This document shows positions 9,800 to 18,135 of a stretch of DNA of 64,000 nt, in pieces. Source of the DNA: Ruegeria denitrificans. Its GTDB lineage: Bacteria; Pseudomonadota; Alphaproteobacteria; Rhodobacterales; Rhodobacteraceae. Position 1 is the first letter of the stretch. Each line of letters begins with the position of its first letter. The translations under genes and the position numbers were made by a program. The notes under the pieces were generated by a model. It saw only the letters and a program-made list of their open reading frames with translations, was not told where the DNA came from and made no database searches. The stretch spans positions 1 through 64,000 of the forward strand of contig NZ_CYUD01000004.1 in NCBI RefSeq assembly GCF_001458295.1, written 5' to 3'.

Positions 9800-10432
9800 T
9801 CAGGAGGCATCGGGCTGGCTTTCAGGTCGGGCGGCGTCGAAAGCGGGTAGGGTGAATGCGCGTTCTTCGATCTCAAGCAGACGGTCGAATGGAGTCATAT
9901 CGACACCCCAGCGATGTGCATTGTAAAGCTGTGCGACAAGGCAGATATCGGCAAGGTCCGGCTTGTCACCAAAACTGAAGGTGGTGTTAGTTGGCAAAAG
10001 CGCTTGGTAGGCATGGAAACCTTCGGTCATCCAATGCCGGAACCACTCGACCCCATCCTCAGCCGTAAGCCCGTACCGGGACTTCAGATGCGCAGTGATC
10101 CTAAGGTTGTTAACTGGATGAATGTCCATCGCGATGGTATGGGCCGCAGCCTGTACCCGCGCACGCTCGAACGGGTCCTCCGGCAGGAACGGAGGTTCGG
10201 GTATGGTGGCGTCGAGATAATTGATGATCGCAAGCGATTGAGTGAGTACACGACCGTCCTCAAGGATCAGCGTAGGGACGCCCTTCCCGGGGTTCAGCGC
10301 GACGTAGTCCGGCGCGCGCTGTTCTCCGGCAACAAGGTTGACCGGAACTGTTTCATAGGAAATACCCTTGAGATTCAGTGCGATCCGGACGCGAAAAGAG
10401 GTCGTCGAACGCCAATAGCCGTATAGTTTCAT
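9800..10432 (-). CDS. maiA: Maleylacetoacetate/maleylpyruvate isomerase (zeta-class GST)
   Basis: A 210-aa zeta-class glutathione transferase. The N-terminal thioredoxin-like domain carries the active-site segment GYWRSTTSFRVRIALNLKG (residues 5-23) and the glutathione-binding TQSLAIINYLD; the C-terminal helical domain has DIHPVNNLRI. It isomerises the cis product of hydroquinone-type ring cleavage (maleylacetoacetate or maleylpyruvate) to the trans isomer in the cytoplasm, using glutathione. As last gene of the operon with an FAD hydroxylase and VOC protein, it implies that the ring is opened between a hydroxyl and a side chain as in homogentisate or gentisate pathways. No cupin-type dioxygenase for those compounds is present here. 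Confidence 0.9.
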   Translation of the reverse strand: MKLYGYWRSTTSFRVRIALNLKGISYETVPVNLVAGEQRAPDYVALNPGKGVPTLILEDGRVLTQSLAIINYLDATIPEPPFLPEDPFERARVQAAAHTIAMDIHPVNNLRITAHLKSRYGLTAEDGVEWFRHWMTEGFHAYQALLPTNTTFSFGDKPDLADICLVAQLYNAHRWGVDMTPFDRLLEIEERAFTLPAFDAARPESQPDAS

Positions 10433-10517
10433 GACTTCCTAGTTTTGTGGTCAGCCGTCTTGGGTTTTTCCAAAGGTCGGTTCCCGCGCCAGAAAGTCTT
10501 CTGGCACGAGAAGCCTG

Positions 10518-11063
10518 TTAGGCAGACTTGTTGAGTTCTTTGGCATGCAGCCAATCGGCATGTTTCGGAGCTTTCTTGGTCTTCGACCACTCTTCCAACA
10601 TGAGCCACTTCACTTCGTCCATGCGCTCCAGCAGCGCTTCTTCTTCCGGGTCCGGGCAGGCCAGTTCGATACGATGGCCGGAAGGATCAAAGAAGTAGAT
10701 AGAGTGGAAAATCGAATGGTCGGTCACGCCGAGTACTTCGACGCCATTAGCTTCCAGATGGTCCTTGAACTGAAGCAGCGTTTCACGATCCTTCACCTTG
10801 AAGGCGATGTGCTGCACCCAGATTGGGGTATTGGGATCCCGGCCCATTTCCGGCTTCGTGGGCAGCTCGAAGAAGGCCAGAACATTCCCATTCCCGGCGT
10901 CCAAAAACAGATGCATGTAGGGGTCTGGTTCATGCGTCGATGGGACATGATCCTCGGCGATGGCCAGGATGAAGTCCATGTTCAGCATTTTTCCATACCA
11001 TTCGATCGTCTCTTTTGCGTCTTTGCAGCGGTAAGCGACGTGATGGATCTTCTCGATTTTCAT
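10518..11063 (-). CDS. VOC-superfamily protein, putative ring-cleavage dioxygenase
   Basis: A 181-aa protein with one vicinal-oxygen-chelate domain made of two beta-alpha-beta modules. Probable metal ligands are the His in KIHHVAY (near 7-8), the His in VQHIAF (near 85) and the Glu in HRIELAC (near 135), the 2-His-1-Glu pattern of extradiol dioxygenases and glyoxalases. A charged helical tail follows. An AGGAGA ribosome-binding site precedes the ATG. Placed between maiA and a TRAP transporter in an operon with an FAD hydroxylase, it is the best candidate for ring opening; a glyoxalase-type or isomerase role is not excluded. Confidence 0.75.
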   Translation of the reverse strand: MKIEKIHHVAYRCKDAKETIEWYGKMLNMDFILAIAEDHVPSTHEPDPYMHLFLDAGNGNVLAFFELPTKPEMGRDPNTPIWVQHIAFKVKDRETLLQFKDHLEANGVEVLGVTDHSIFHSIYFFDPSGHRIELACPDPEEEALLERMDEVKWLMLEEWSKTKKAPKHADWLHAKELNKSA

Positions 11064-11126
11064 CGACTTCTCCTTTCCGAGGTTGCAGTTTTTAAGGCCA
11101 AAGCGACGTACGGTCGCCCCAGCGGT

Positions 11127-12443
11127 TCACATCAATCCCACCAGCCAGAGTGACAGGGAGGGTATGAGGATGAGCAGGATCAGCCGCAGGATGTCTGCGA
11201 TCCAGAATGGCAGTACGCCGCGAAAGATCGTTCCAAGTGAGACATCTTGCAATACGCCCTTCAGTACGAAGACATTCATACCGACCGGCGGCGTGATCAG
11301 GCTGATTTCAGTAGCCACAACAACGACGATGGCGAACCAGATAAGGGCGTTTTCAGGATCGAGCAGGAGTTCATTGGCAAACTCAAGCTCGAACATTAGC
11401 GGGTAGAAGACCGGCACCGTCAGCAGGATCATCGACAGACTTTCAAGTACACAGCCAAGCACCATGTAAGTCAGCATTATGAACACGATGACCGCCCAGA
11501 CTGGCAATTCATTGTCGATAACAAAGCCTGATAGGGCATCCGGCAGTCCGGCGTAGTTTATAAAGTTGGTAAATAACTCGGCGCCGATAATCACAGCAAA
11601 GATCATGGCTGTAGCCCGGATCGAATCCAGCGTAGCTGCGAAAAAGCTGCGCAAGGTCATCGTCCTGAGGGCAATGGCGATCAGGATCGAAGCACCTGCA
11701 CCCATTCCGGCCGCCTCAGTTGGTGTAAAGAACCCACCGTAAATTCCAACCATGATGAAGAGAAAAAGGCCCAGCACACAGATGACGCCTACGACGTCAG
11801 CCCGGCTCATCGGTTCGGTGTTTTCCTCCTCCGGAGCCAGAGAAGGGTTCAACCGTACTGCAACCATGACCGCGCCAAGATAAAACAGCACACCAATGAT
11901 ACCTGGCACAATTCCCGCGATAAAAAGCTTGGCAATATTGGTTTCGGTCAACAGGCCGTAGATGATCAGGATCACCGACGGCGGGATCAAAATGCCCAGT
12001 GTCCCACCCGCGGCGATAGAGCCTGTCGCCAGCCGGTCATCATAGCCAAAACGACGCATTGAAGGCATGGCAACTTTTGACATCGTGGCAGCAGTGGCCA
12101 AGGACGAGCCACACACTGCGGAGAAACCGCCGCAAGAAAAAACCGAAGCCATGGCAAGTCCGCCGCGCAGTCTGCCAAAAAGCCGATCGGCACCGGCAAA
12201 CAGCCCATGTGCCACGCCTGAGCCTGCCAACACGTTGCCCATGAAGATGAACAGAGGGATGACCGAAAGGGAGTAAGACAAAGAAGTGTCAAAGGCCACT
12301 TGCCCTGTCATAGCCCAGGCAGGCTCCCAACCACGCATATAGGCAAACCCAAAGCCGCCTACAGCCGCCATTGCGAACGCGATAGGCACGCGCAGTAGTA
12401 TAAGTCCCAGCAGGATCGCAAAGCCGATCAGAGATTCAATCAT
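11127..12443 (-). CDS. dctM: TRAP transporter large permease, DctM family
   Basis: A 438-aa integral membrane protein with about twelve hydrophobic segments, the DctM subunit of a TRAP transporter. Typical features are the FIFMGNVLAGSGVAHGLF segment near residue 65 and the GGTLGILIPPSVILIIYGLLT segment near 145. It imports an organic anion using the sodium gradient with the DctQ and DctP proteins encoded directly upstream. Its ATG overlaps the dctQ stop by 4 bp. The co-encoded FAD hydroxylase and isomerase suggest the cargo is an aromatic acid. Confidence 0.93.
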   Translation of the reverse strand: MIESLIGFAILLGLILLRVPIAFAMAAVGGFGFAYMRGWEPAWAMTGQVAFDTSLSYSLSVIPLFIFMGNVLAGSGVAHGLFAGADRLFGRLRGGLAMASVFSCGGFSAVCGSSLATAATMSKVAMPSMRRFGYDDRLATGSIAAGGTLGILIPPSVILIIYGLLTETNIAKLFIAGIVPGIIGVLFYLGAVMVAVRLNPSLAPEEENTEPMSRADVVGVICVLGLFLFIMVGIYGGFFTPTEAAGMGAGASILIAIALRTMTLRSFFAATLDSIRATAMIFAVIIGAELFTNFINYAGLPDALSGFVIDNELPVWAVIVFIMLTYMVLGCVLESLSMILLTVPVFYPLMFELEFANELLLDPENALIWFAIVVVVATEISLITPPVGMNVFVLKGVLQDVSLGTIFRGVLPFWIADILRLILLILIPSLSLWLVGLM

Positions 12444-12988
12444 GGGGCGCCCTCTAGGTGATCTTGATCGGTGTCGTGTTCGATGGGCGGTTGTAGTCCA
12501 CGCAGGAATGCGATGAACGCCGAAACCATGCAGGAGACCCCAGCCAGATAGCCGAATGGCGCCAGTGGAATCTCCAGCGCGTTGGTCACCGCGCCGTCAT
12601 GGGCGGCTTTGGCCGCATGGGTGAAAAGCCGCCAAGAAAAGGTGGCTAACAGGGCCGCAGAGAAGAGGCCTGCAAACGCAGACAAAAGACGTTGCGTCTT
12701 GCGTCCAAGCGCCAGATTCAGCAGGTCGACCTCGACATGTTCGCGGCGCTCTGTCGTCAGTGGTAAGGCCAAGAAAACAAGCGCTGCCAGGAGTATTTCA
12801 GTGAGTTCAAAGGCACCGGAAAGCGGTGCGTTGAACAGGTAACGCCCAACTACATCCACACAGGTGATGAGGACGAGGCTGAACAGGATCAGTGCGGCCC
12901 CGACACCCAGAGATCTGTCGAGCAGCAGCCCGATGTCCAGCCCCTCATCAGGGGGCTGGTCGGGGAAACGATGGCGAAGCCGCTCCAT
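12440..12988 (-). CDS. dctQ: TRAP transporter small permease, DctQ family
   Basis: A 182-aa protein with four predicted membrane helices (around residues 30-55, 68-85, 105-125 and 150-170), as in DctQ subunits, including the VVGRYLFNAPLSGAFELTE segment. The N-terminus (about 25 aa) is charged and longer than usual. It stabilises the DctM subunit in the inner membrane. It starts 3 bp after the dctP stop codon and overlaps dctM, so the three TRAP genes are coupled. Confidence 0.9.
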   Translation of the reverse strand: MERLRHRFPDQPPDEGLDIGLLLDRSLGVGAALILFSLVLITCVDVVGRYLFNAPLSGAFELTEILLAALVFLALPLTTERREHVEVDLLNLALGRKTQRLLSAFAGLFSAALLATFSWRLFTHAAKAAHDGAVTNALEIPLAPFGYLAGVSCMVSAFIAFLRGLQPPIEHDTDQDHLEGAP

Positions 12989-12991
12989 GGA

Positions 12992-14026
12992 TCAGAAGTC
13001 CACGCCAGCTTGTTTGCGCATTTCTTCCAGAGCAGCAGTGCCGTCATAGCCGTCTGCCGAGATGGCTTCGGACCACGCTGTTTCGGCATCTGCTGCTTGG
13101 GACTTGATCGCATCAACGACTTCGGCTGGCGCTTCGTAGATTTCGATCCCGGCCTTTTCCGCCGCGGCACTGCCTTTCTCGTCTGCACCGACCCAAGCTT
13201 CGCCAACCAGTGCGGCAAAAGCTTCACCGGAAATCGCCTCTATGGCTGCCTGATCCTCTTCAGAGATCTCGTTCCATTTGTCTTCGTTCATGACCATGAA
13301 CCAAGTGGTGTTGTAGATACCACCGGGCACTTTCATTGTGTACTTGACGTCTTCGGTCAACTTAAACGCAGCAAGAGCATCGTAGGGGAACGTCACGCCG
13401 TCGATTACTCCGCGCGAGAGCTTTTCATACACCTCACCCGAAGACATGAAGAGCGTTGTGGAGCCGAGACCAGACATCAGGTCTGAGATGTAGCCACCAG
13501 GAACGCGAATCTTGAGACCCGAGAAATCGTCTGTCTTTTCGATCTTGCGGACATTGTTGTGCAACATGCCGGGGCCGTGCACAAAGAGCCCCAGAAGCTT
13601 GGTGCCCTCATGTTCTTTCTGCGCCTCCAGCGGGCCGGAATAGACATTCCAGAATGCTTTGGAACCAGCAACGGCATCGTCACCAATGAACGAGAACTGA
13701 CCGATCCGAGAGCGGGTGAAACGGTCATCTGTGGTAAAGGAATGCAAGCCATAGGTGATGTCAGCGATACCTTCGGCAGCCATGTCGTAATGTGCCGGGG
13801 GCGGGCCCATGGGTTTTGCAAGTACACGTACGGTGACGCGGCCATCGGTGACTTCTTCCACTTGCTTGGCCCAGGGTTTGATAGCCTCTACTACGATCGG
13901 GTGGCGCGGCGGCAGCCAGCTCGAAAGCGCCAGCTTGGTCTCTGCTACGGCAGTCGTTGCGATGGACATGGCCGCGGTTGCAATGCCGGCGAGCAGCAGG
14001 GCGTTGCCCTTCAGTTTGATATTCAT
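12992..14026 (-). CDS. dctP: TRAP transporter solute-binding protein, DctP family
   Basis: A 344-aa periplasmic protein with a Sec signal peptide (residues 1-28, ending AVAE). The start was set at the ATG at 14026, preceded by GGGAGGATACC; twelve further codons upstream are open but do not fit. DctP features include LSSWLPPRHP near the N-terminus and the IRVPGGYISDLMSGLGSTTLF region with the conserved Arg that binds the substrate carboxylate. This Arg implies a carboxylic acid ligand, consistent with an aromatic or aliphatic acid being brought to the FAD hydroxylase pathway. Confidence 0.92.
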   Translation of the reverse strand: MNIKLKGNALLLAGIATAAMSIATTAVAETKLALSSWLPPRHPIVVEAIKPWAKQVEEVTDGRVTVRVLAKPMGPPPAHYDMAAEGIADITYGLHSFTTDDRFTRSRIGQFSFIGDDAVAGSKAFWNVYSGPLEAQKEHEGTKLLGLFVHGPGMLHNNVRKIEKTDDFSGLKIRVPGGYISDLMSGLGSTTLFMSSGEVYEKLSRGVIDGVTFPYDALAAFKLTEDVKYTMKVPGGIYNTTWFMVMNEDKWNEISEEDQAAIEAISGEAFAALVGEAWVGADEKGSAAAEKAGIEIYEAPAEVVDAIKSQAADAETAWSEAISADGYDGTAALEEMRKQAGVDF

Positions 14027-14042
14027 GGTATCCTCCCTTGGA

Positions 14043-14234
14043 TTATGTGATGTCGGCGGCATTGAGCGCCTGGGTCAGGACGTCCCGGTCGCCGATGTGG
14101 TTGGCCAGGATCAGAATTAACCTTGCGTTGATTGTATCGCTCTCGGCCTTGGTCTTGCCGTCATGCGTTGCCAGCAGGTCGGCGTAGAAATCGTCGGTTC
14201 CGTCGATATTTGGTGTCAGGATCAGATCGCTCAT
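14043..14234 (-). CDS. DUF2783 domain-containing small protein
   Basis: A 63-aa acidic protein (TPNIDGTDDFYADLLATHDG at its start) matching the DUF2783 family, which has no assigned function to my knowledge and which I associate with FAD-dependent aromatic hydroxylase genes. Its ATG overlaps the hydroxylase stop by 4 bp, and it sits between the hydroxylase and the TRAP binding protein. Coupling at this ratio suggests a subunit or stability partner of the hydroxylase. No signal peptide or membrane segment is visible. Confidence 0.8.
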   Translation of the reverse strand: MSDLILTPNIDGTDDFYADLLATHDGKTKAESDTINARLILILANHIGDRDVLTQALNAADIT

Positions 14235-15865
14235 TGGCTTACTTCCTTCCCGATCGCACGGCGCAGGGCGGTGCGCATCAGGGTTTCGTTGTATTCCGCT
14301 CGGCGGGCAGCGACATGCTGATCCGGTCGGATCAGGTAGACTGCCGAACTGGCTTCGCCGAGATAGCGTTTCCTGAGTTGACCAGTCGGGTCGTCGCGGG
14401 TCGAAAGAGCCAGCCGGCGTGCCGTGATCCCATCCTCTTCCAGAACTTCAGGTGCTTCTGCATCGATTGTCAAAAGGATGAACTCATCACCCAGCTTTGA
14501 CAGCAAAAATTCATTGCCCAGCGGAGCATCGGGGCAGGGGGCGCCGGGCTGCGTCCTTTCAGGACCGCCTGCCAGCGCGTCAGCGGAATTGAGCCCCGAT
14601 CCACTGTACACGCATGGAACCGAGAGCCGACCCGAGTTGACCATCGGTCGTGCGAACTCATACGTTCCGCTCAGGCTGAGCACGGCATCACGAAATATCC
14701 GGCTGGTTTCTGATTTCGGCGTGATGAAATCGGTGGACCGTGTAGAATTCAGGATGTTTTCGTCCGCGCCATGAACCCGTTCGTTATCATAGGTGTCAAG
14801 CAGGCTCTCAGGCGCTTTGCCTTGAATAACCAACCCGAGTTTCCAGCCAAGATTGTCCACGTCCTGCATGCCGGAATTGGCACCACGCGCACCAAAGGGC
14901 GAGACTTGGTGCGCCGCATCACCAGCAAAAAACACCCGCCCCGAGCGGAAACTGTCCATCCGCTTGCACTGGAAGGTGTAGATAGAGGACCAGACCATTT
15001 CATAGTCCACATCCCCCAGCATTGCGTCCAATCGGCGACGGATATTCTCTTCTTTAAGTTCTTCTTTGCGGTCAACATCCCAGCCGATCTGGAAGTCGAT
15101 CCGCCAGACATCATCAGGTTGTTTGTGCAACAAAGCCGATGCACCTGAGCCATGGGTCGGTTCAAACCAGAACCAGCGCTCGGTAGGGAAATTCAGATCG
15201 CCTTTCAATTTGATATCGGCGATCAGGAAGCTGTCTTGAAAGACGCGACCGCTGAAATCGAGATCAAGCATCCCGCGCAACGGTGAGTTGGCGCCGTCGC
15301 ACCCGATAAGCCAGTCCGCTTCAAGCGTGTATGGCCCATCCGGTGTCATCACCTTCAGGGTGACGTGATCGTCGTGTACTTCGACGCTGTCCACACGGTT
15401 CTTGCCACGCAACTGGATCGGAGCACCCTTGTCCTGCAGCTCGCGCAGGCGATCGATCATGTATTGCTCGAAATAAGGCTGTTGTAGATTGATGAAGGCG
15501 GGGTATTTATGCCCGTCTTCCGGCAACAGGTTAAATTCGAATACCTTGTCATCGCGATGGAATACCTTACCGAGATTCCAGACTACGCCTTTTTCGAGCA
15601 TCGGTTCGCCGCAGCCATAGCGGTCGGCCACTTCCAGGCAGCGCTTTGCGAAACAAATCGCCCGACTGCCCATGCCGATCCCCTCATGATCATCAAGCAC
15701 AACTACCGGAACACCTTGGCGGCCGAGGTCCAGCGCTGTGGCTACTCCGATCGGCCCGCCGCCCATGACCACAACCGGATGACGCACCGGCGCGTCAATA
15801 TCCTGATCGGGCGATTTCTCGTATGGATAGCTCTTGTAAGCGAGCGTGTAACGGTCATCAAACAT
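14231..15865 (-). CDS. FAD-dependent aromatic monooxygenase (MhpA/PheA-like)
   Basis: A 544-aa flavoprotein hydroxylase of the p-hydroxybenzoate-hydroxylase group. The Rossmann motif VVVMGGGPIGVATALDLG lies at residues 31-48, the DG motif in DWLIGCDGANS near 185, and the GD motif in VFFAGDAAHQVSPFGARGAN near 305. The C-terminal about 110 residues resemble the thioredoxin-like domain of phenol hydroxylase and MhpA. It hydroxylates a phenolic acid in the cytoplasm with NAD(P)H and oxygen. It lies downstream of the MBL gene and is coupled to DUF2783. Substrates such as 3-hydroxyphenyl acids or hydroxybenzoates fit, but the sequence does not decide. Confidence 0.88.
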   Translation of the reverse strand: MFDDRYTLAYKSYPYEKSPDQDIDAPVRHPVVVMGGGPIGVATALDLGRQGVPVVVLDDHEGIGMGSRAICFAKRCLEVADRYGCGEPMLEKGVVWNLGKVFHRDDKVFEFNLLPEDGHKYPAFINLQQPYFEQYMIDRLRELQDKGAPIQLRGKNRVDSVEVHDDHVTLKVMTPDGPYTLEADWLIGCDGANSPLRGMLDLDFSGRVFQDSFLIADIKLKGDLNFPTERWFWFEPTHGSGASALLHKQPDDVWRIDFQIGWDVDRKEELKEENIRRRLDAMLGDVDYEMVWSSIYTFQCKRMDSFRSGRVFFAGDAAHQVSPFGARGANSGMQDVDNLGWKLGLVIQGKAPESLLDTYDNERVHGADENILNSTRSTDFITPKSETSRIFRDAVLSLSGTYEFARPMVNSGRLSVPCVYSGSGLNSADALAGGPERTQPGAPCPDAPLGNEFLLSKLGDEFILLTIDAEAPEVLEEDGITARRLALSTRDDPTGQLRKRYLGEASSAVYLIRPDQHVAARRAEYNETLMRTALRRAIGKEVSQ

Positions 15866-15890
15866 TGGAAAATCCCCTCCCTTCAGGCGT

Positions 15891-16841
15891 TCAGCCTTGC
15901 AGTTGTTCCCACATTTCTAGATCCCGCTGAGCCGTCCAGATACGTGGTGTGTCGATGCCGCGGGCTTCGTCATAGGCGCGCGCAACATTGAACGGCAGGC
16001 AGTGTTCGTAGATCGCGTAGTCAGCGAATTTCGGGTCGCACGCGTCACGTACAGCGTCCCAGGCATCTTTCAGGCTGCCGCCGCTAGCGGCGACACGAGC
16101 GGCCGGGCGATAGGTGCTTTCAACAAAATCCCGGGTGGACTCGATTGCTGCTTCAACCATGTCTTTACCGACCAGTGCATCACCGCGGCCGGGCGCTATA
16201 GCATCGACGTCAAATGCGGCGATATTGGCCAGAGTGCCACCCCAATCGTTGAAATGGCCGTCGCCGCAATAGCAGGCCGAGTGGTACTCGACGATGTCAC
16301 CGGTAAACATGACGTTCTGATCGGGGACGTGAATGACGATGTCACCGGCAGTATGGGCGCGACCAAGATGCATTAGATCGACGCGTCGACTTCCAAGGTA
16401 GACGCTCATGCGATCCTTGAAGGTCGTAGTGGGCCAGGTCAGTCCGGGAATGCTCTCATAGCCTTCGAACAGACGTGGAAAACGCTGAAACTCACTGTCC
16501 CAGTCTTCTTGGCCGCGTTCGACAACCTGCGCCCGGGTTGTTTCGGACATGAGAACCTGATCTGCGCCATATGCTGAAGCGCCTAGAACACGAACCGCGT
16601 GATAGTGAGTTAGCGCTAGATGTGTAATCGGTTTGTCGGTAACTTCTCTGACCTTCTCAATCACCTTGCCAGCCAGACGTGGCGTGGCCTGCGCCTCGAC
16701 AATCATGACGCTATCATCGCCGATGATCACGCCGGAATTGGGATCACCTTCAGCAGTAAATGCCCAAAGCCCTTCACCCACTTCGGTGAAGCTAATCGTC
16801 TTTTCAGCCAAATCTCCCTGAGATGCGAATGTCTTAGCCAT
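15891..16841 (-). CDS. Metallo-beta-lactamase-fold protein with degenerate metal motif
   Basis: A 316-aa MBL-fold protein starting at the ATG at 16841 (GGGAGAA upstream); a further 17 codons are open but overlap the operator. The strand-turn segment that should read HxHxDH is THYHAVRVLG: the first two His are present, the Asp and third His are Val and Arg. Later ligands are recognisable in GRAHTAGDIVIH and FTGDIVEY. Loss of the second metal site suggests a mononuclear centre or non-classical chemistry. As first gene of the operon it may hydrolyse a ring-cleavage product or thioester, replacing the fumarylacetoacetate-type hydrolase missing from this operon (inference). Confidence 0.8.
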   Translation of the reverse strand: MAKTFASQGDLAEKTISFTEVGEGLWAFTAEGDPNSGVIIGDDSVMIVEAQATPRLAGKVIEKVREVTDKPITHLALTHYHAVRVLGASAYGADQVLMSETTRAQVVERGQEDWDSEFQRFPRLFEGYESIPGLTWPTTTFKDRMSVYLGSRRVDLMHLGRAHTAGDIVIHVPDQNVMFTGDIVEYHSACYCGDGHFNDWGGTLANIAAFDVDAIAPGRGDALVGKDMVEAAIESTRDFVESTYRPAARVAASGGSLKDAWDAVRDACDPKFADYAIYEHCLPFNVARAYDEARGIDTPRIWTAQRDLEMWEQLQG

Positions 16842-17363
16842 TGTGTTCTCCCGAAGTATGTCGCTCGCGTGACTCGTTTGTTGCATTTGCAACGAATATC
16901 GTTACATATGAAACTAAAGTCAATGCCGTTTCGTTTGGAGTTGCGTGTTTGAACTATTGTTGCTGAGTGCATTCGAAGATTTTTTCGAAGTTTCCGGCGT
17001 AGAAAAATGTTGTCCATTCCCGCTGTTTTTGCGGCCAATTATGCCGACCGCCGTAAAGAACTAATGTTCCATTAAGCGACTGATAGGCCCAATGGGATGG
17101 TTCAAGGCTTAGCGCTAATGGCTTCCACGTTGTATAGGATCGAAATGGTCAACATGACCCGCAAGCGTCGATTCACGTCCGGTCTCTCTCAGTTTCCACA
17201 TTGCGCCGTGTAGGCGGGACAATTTGATTATTCCTGGATTCACAATCGTCGCGGCCAATTGCCCGAGACGGAATCTGCTGATGGCGATCCTGGTTGAGAA
17301 GCTTCTGAAACAGAAACGGCACCGGCGACGCTACATTTTTCGCCATGTGAGCCCGAGACCGCC
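16842..17363. other. Intergenic region with operators; remainder unassigned
   Basis: The left 75 bp hold the operon promoter and operator pair. The rest (16915-17363) contains no gene I can support. A perfect 10-bp palindrome TTAGCGCTAA lies at 17109-17118. Short open frames towards 17363 do not match any family I recognise. Confidence 0.5.
16880..16914 (-). promoter_or_regulatory. Predicted MarR operator pair upstream of the aromatic operon
   Basis: GTTGCATTTGCAAC (16880-16893) and GTTACATATGAAAC (16901-16914) both fit GTTnCATnTGnAAC and are centred 21 bp apart, two helical turns. They lie 39-73 bp upstream of the first gene's ATG. The same motif forms the operators at the marR promoter (9181-9222), so one MarR dimer type probably controls both transcripts. 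Confidence 0.6.
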
Positions 17364-18092
17364 TCAGTGAGTCACAAGTTTCCGCCCACCATCATCCAGT
17401 ACCCAGCATTTGGTGCCTTCAAACACGGCGGTGGTCAGGGCGTGGCCATAGCCTGCACCTGTATCCAGATTGATACGGTTTCCATGATGTTCAGGTGCGG
17501 CCACGTGGCTGTGGCCATGGACTACCAACCATGGATGTGGATCTTTATGGTTCAGGAATTCCTCACGAATCCATATCAGATCGTCGTGGTCTTGCTGAGC
17601 CAGTTTCAACCCGGGTCGAATACCTGCGTGCACGAACAGCAATGCGCCGTCCTGATGGAACGGATTTAGCCCGTTCAGAAAATCGATATGAGCCTGAGGG
17701 ACGGCCTCCTTGGCCTCGGCGTGAACTTGATAGATTCTGTCCACGTTGGTGGCTTTTACCCCATAGGACTGCAGCGTTTCGGTCCCGCCGATCCGAGGAT
17801 GAAGCCAGTGATACCCGACCAACAGGCGCGCATCATTGCGCGGATAGTCCTCCAGAAACATTGCGCACATCTGGTCATGATTGCCACGCAGAAAGACCCA
17901 GTTCTTACCGTCGGCGTTCCCTCGGACCAGCAGATCCAAAACCCCGCAACTTTGCGCACCCCGGTCCGTATAATCACCAAGAAACACGATCTTGGCGTCT
18001 GGTCCTCCATCCCGTTCGATCCGGTCCAGTGCGTCTTCAAGCATCCCCAGTTGGCCATGGATATCGCCGATTGCGTAAATCGGATCTGACAT
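17364..18092 (-). CDS. Metallophosphoesterase (PPP-type serine/threonine phosphatase-like)
   Basis: A 242-aa calcineurin-like phosphoesterase with the ordered metal motifs AIGDIHGQ (residues 7-14), FLGDYTDRG (36-44) and LRGNHDQM (near 69-76), then VHAGIRPG and VVHGHSH. This is the layout of bacterial PPP phosphatases such as lambda phosphatase/PrpA. It probably dephosphorylates proteins or a small phosphoester. It follows hpaI by 43 bp on the same strand and may be read through from the hpa operon, but nothing ties it to aromatic catabolism. An AAGGAAC ribosome-binding site precedes the ATG. Confidence 0.88.
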   Translation of the reverse strand: MSDPIYAIGDIHGQLGMLEDALDRIERDGGPDAKIVFLGDYTDRGAQSCGVLDLLVRGNADGKNWVFLRGNHDQMCAMFLEDYPRNDARLLVGYHWLHPRIGGTETLQSYGVKATNVDRIYQVHAEAKEAVPQAHIDFLNGLNPFHQDGALLFVHAGIRPGLKLAQQDHDDLIWIREEFLNHKDPHPWLVVHGHSHVAAPEHHGNRINLDTGAGYGHALTTAVFEGTKCWVLDDGGRKLVTH

Positions 18093-18135
18093 GAGTGTTC
18101 CTTGTAGTCGTCTTCAGACGGTAGTTGATTTGGGA

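Noticed and set aside
17200-17363. IS66-like transposase fragment
   Set aside because: A short stretch reading NRRGQLP recalled IS66 proteins but the similarity did not extend, so I do not call it.
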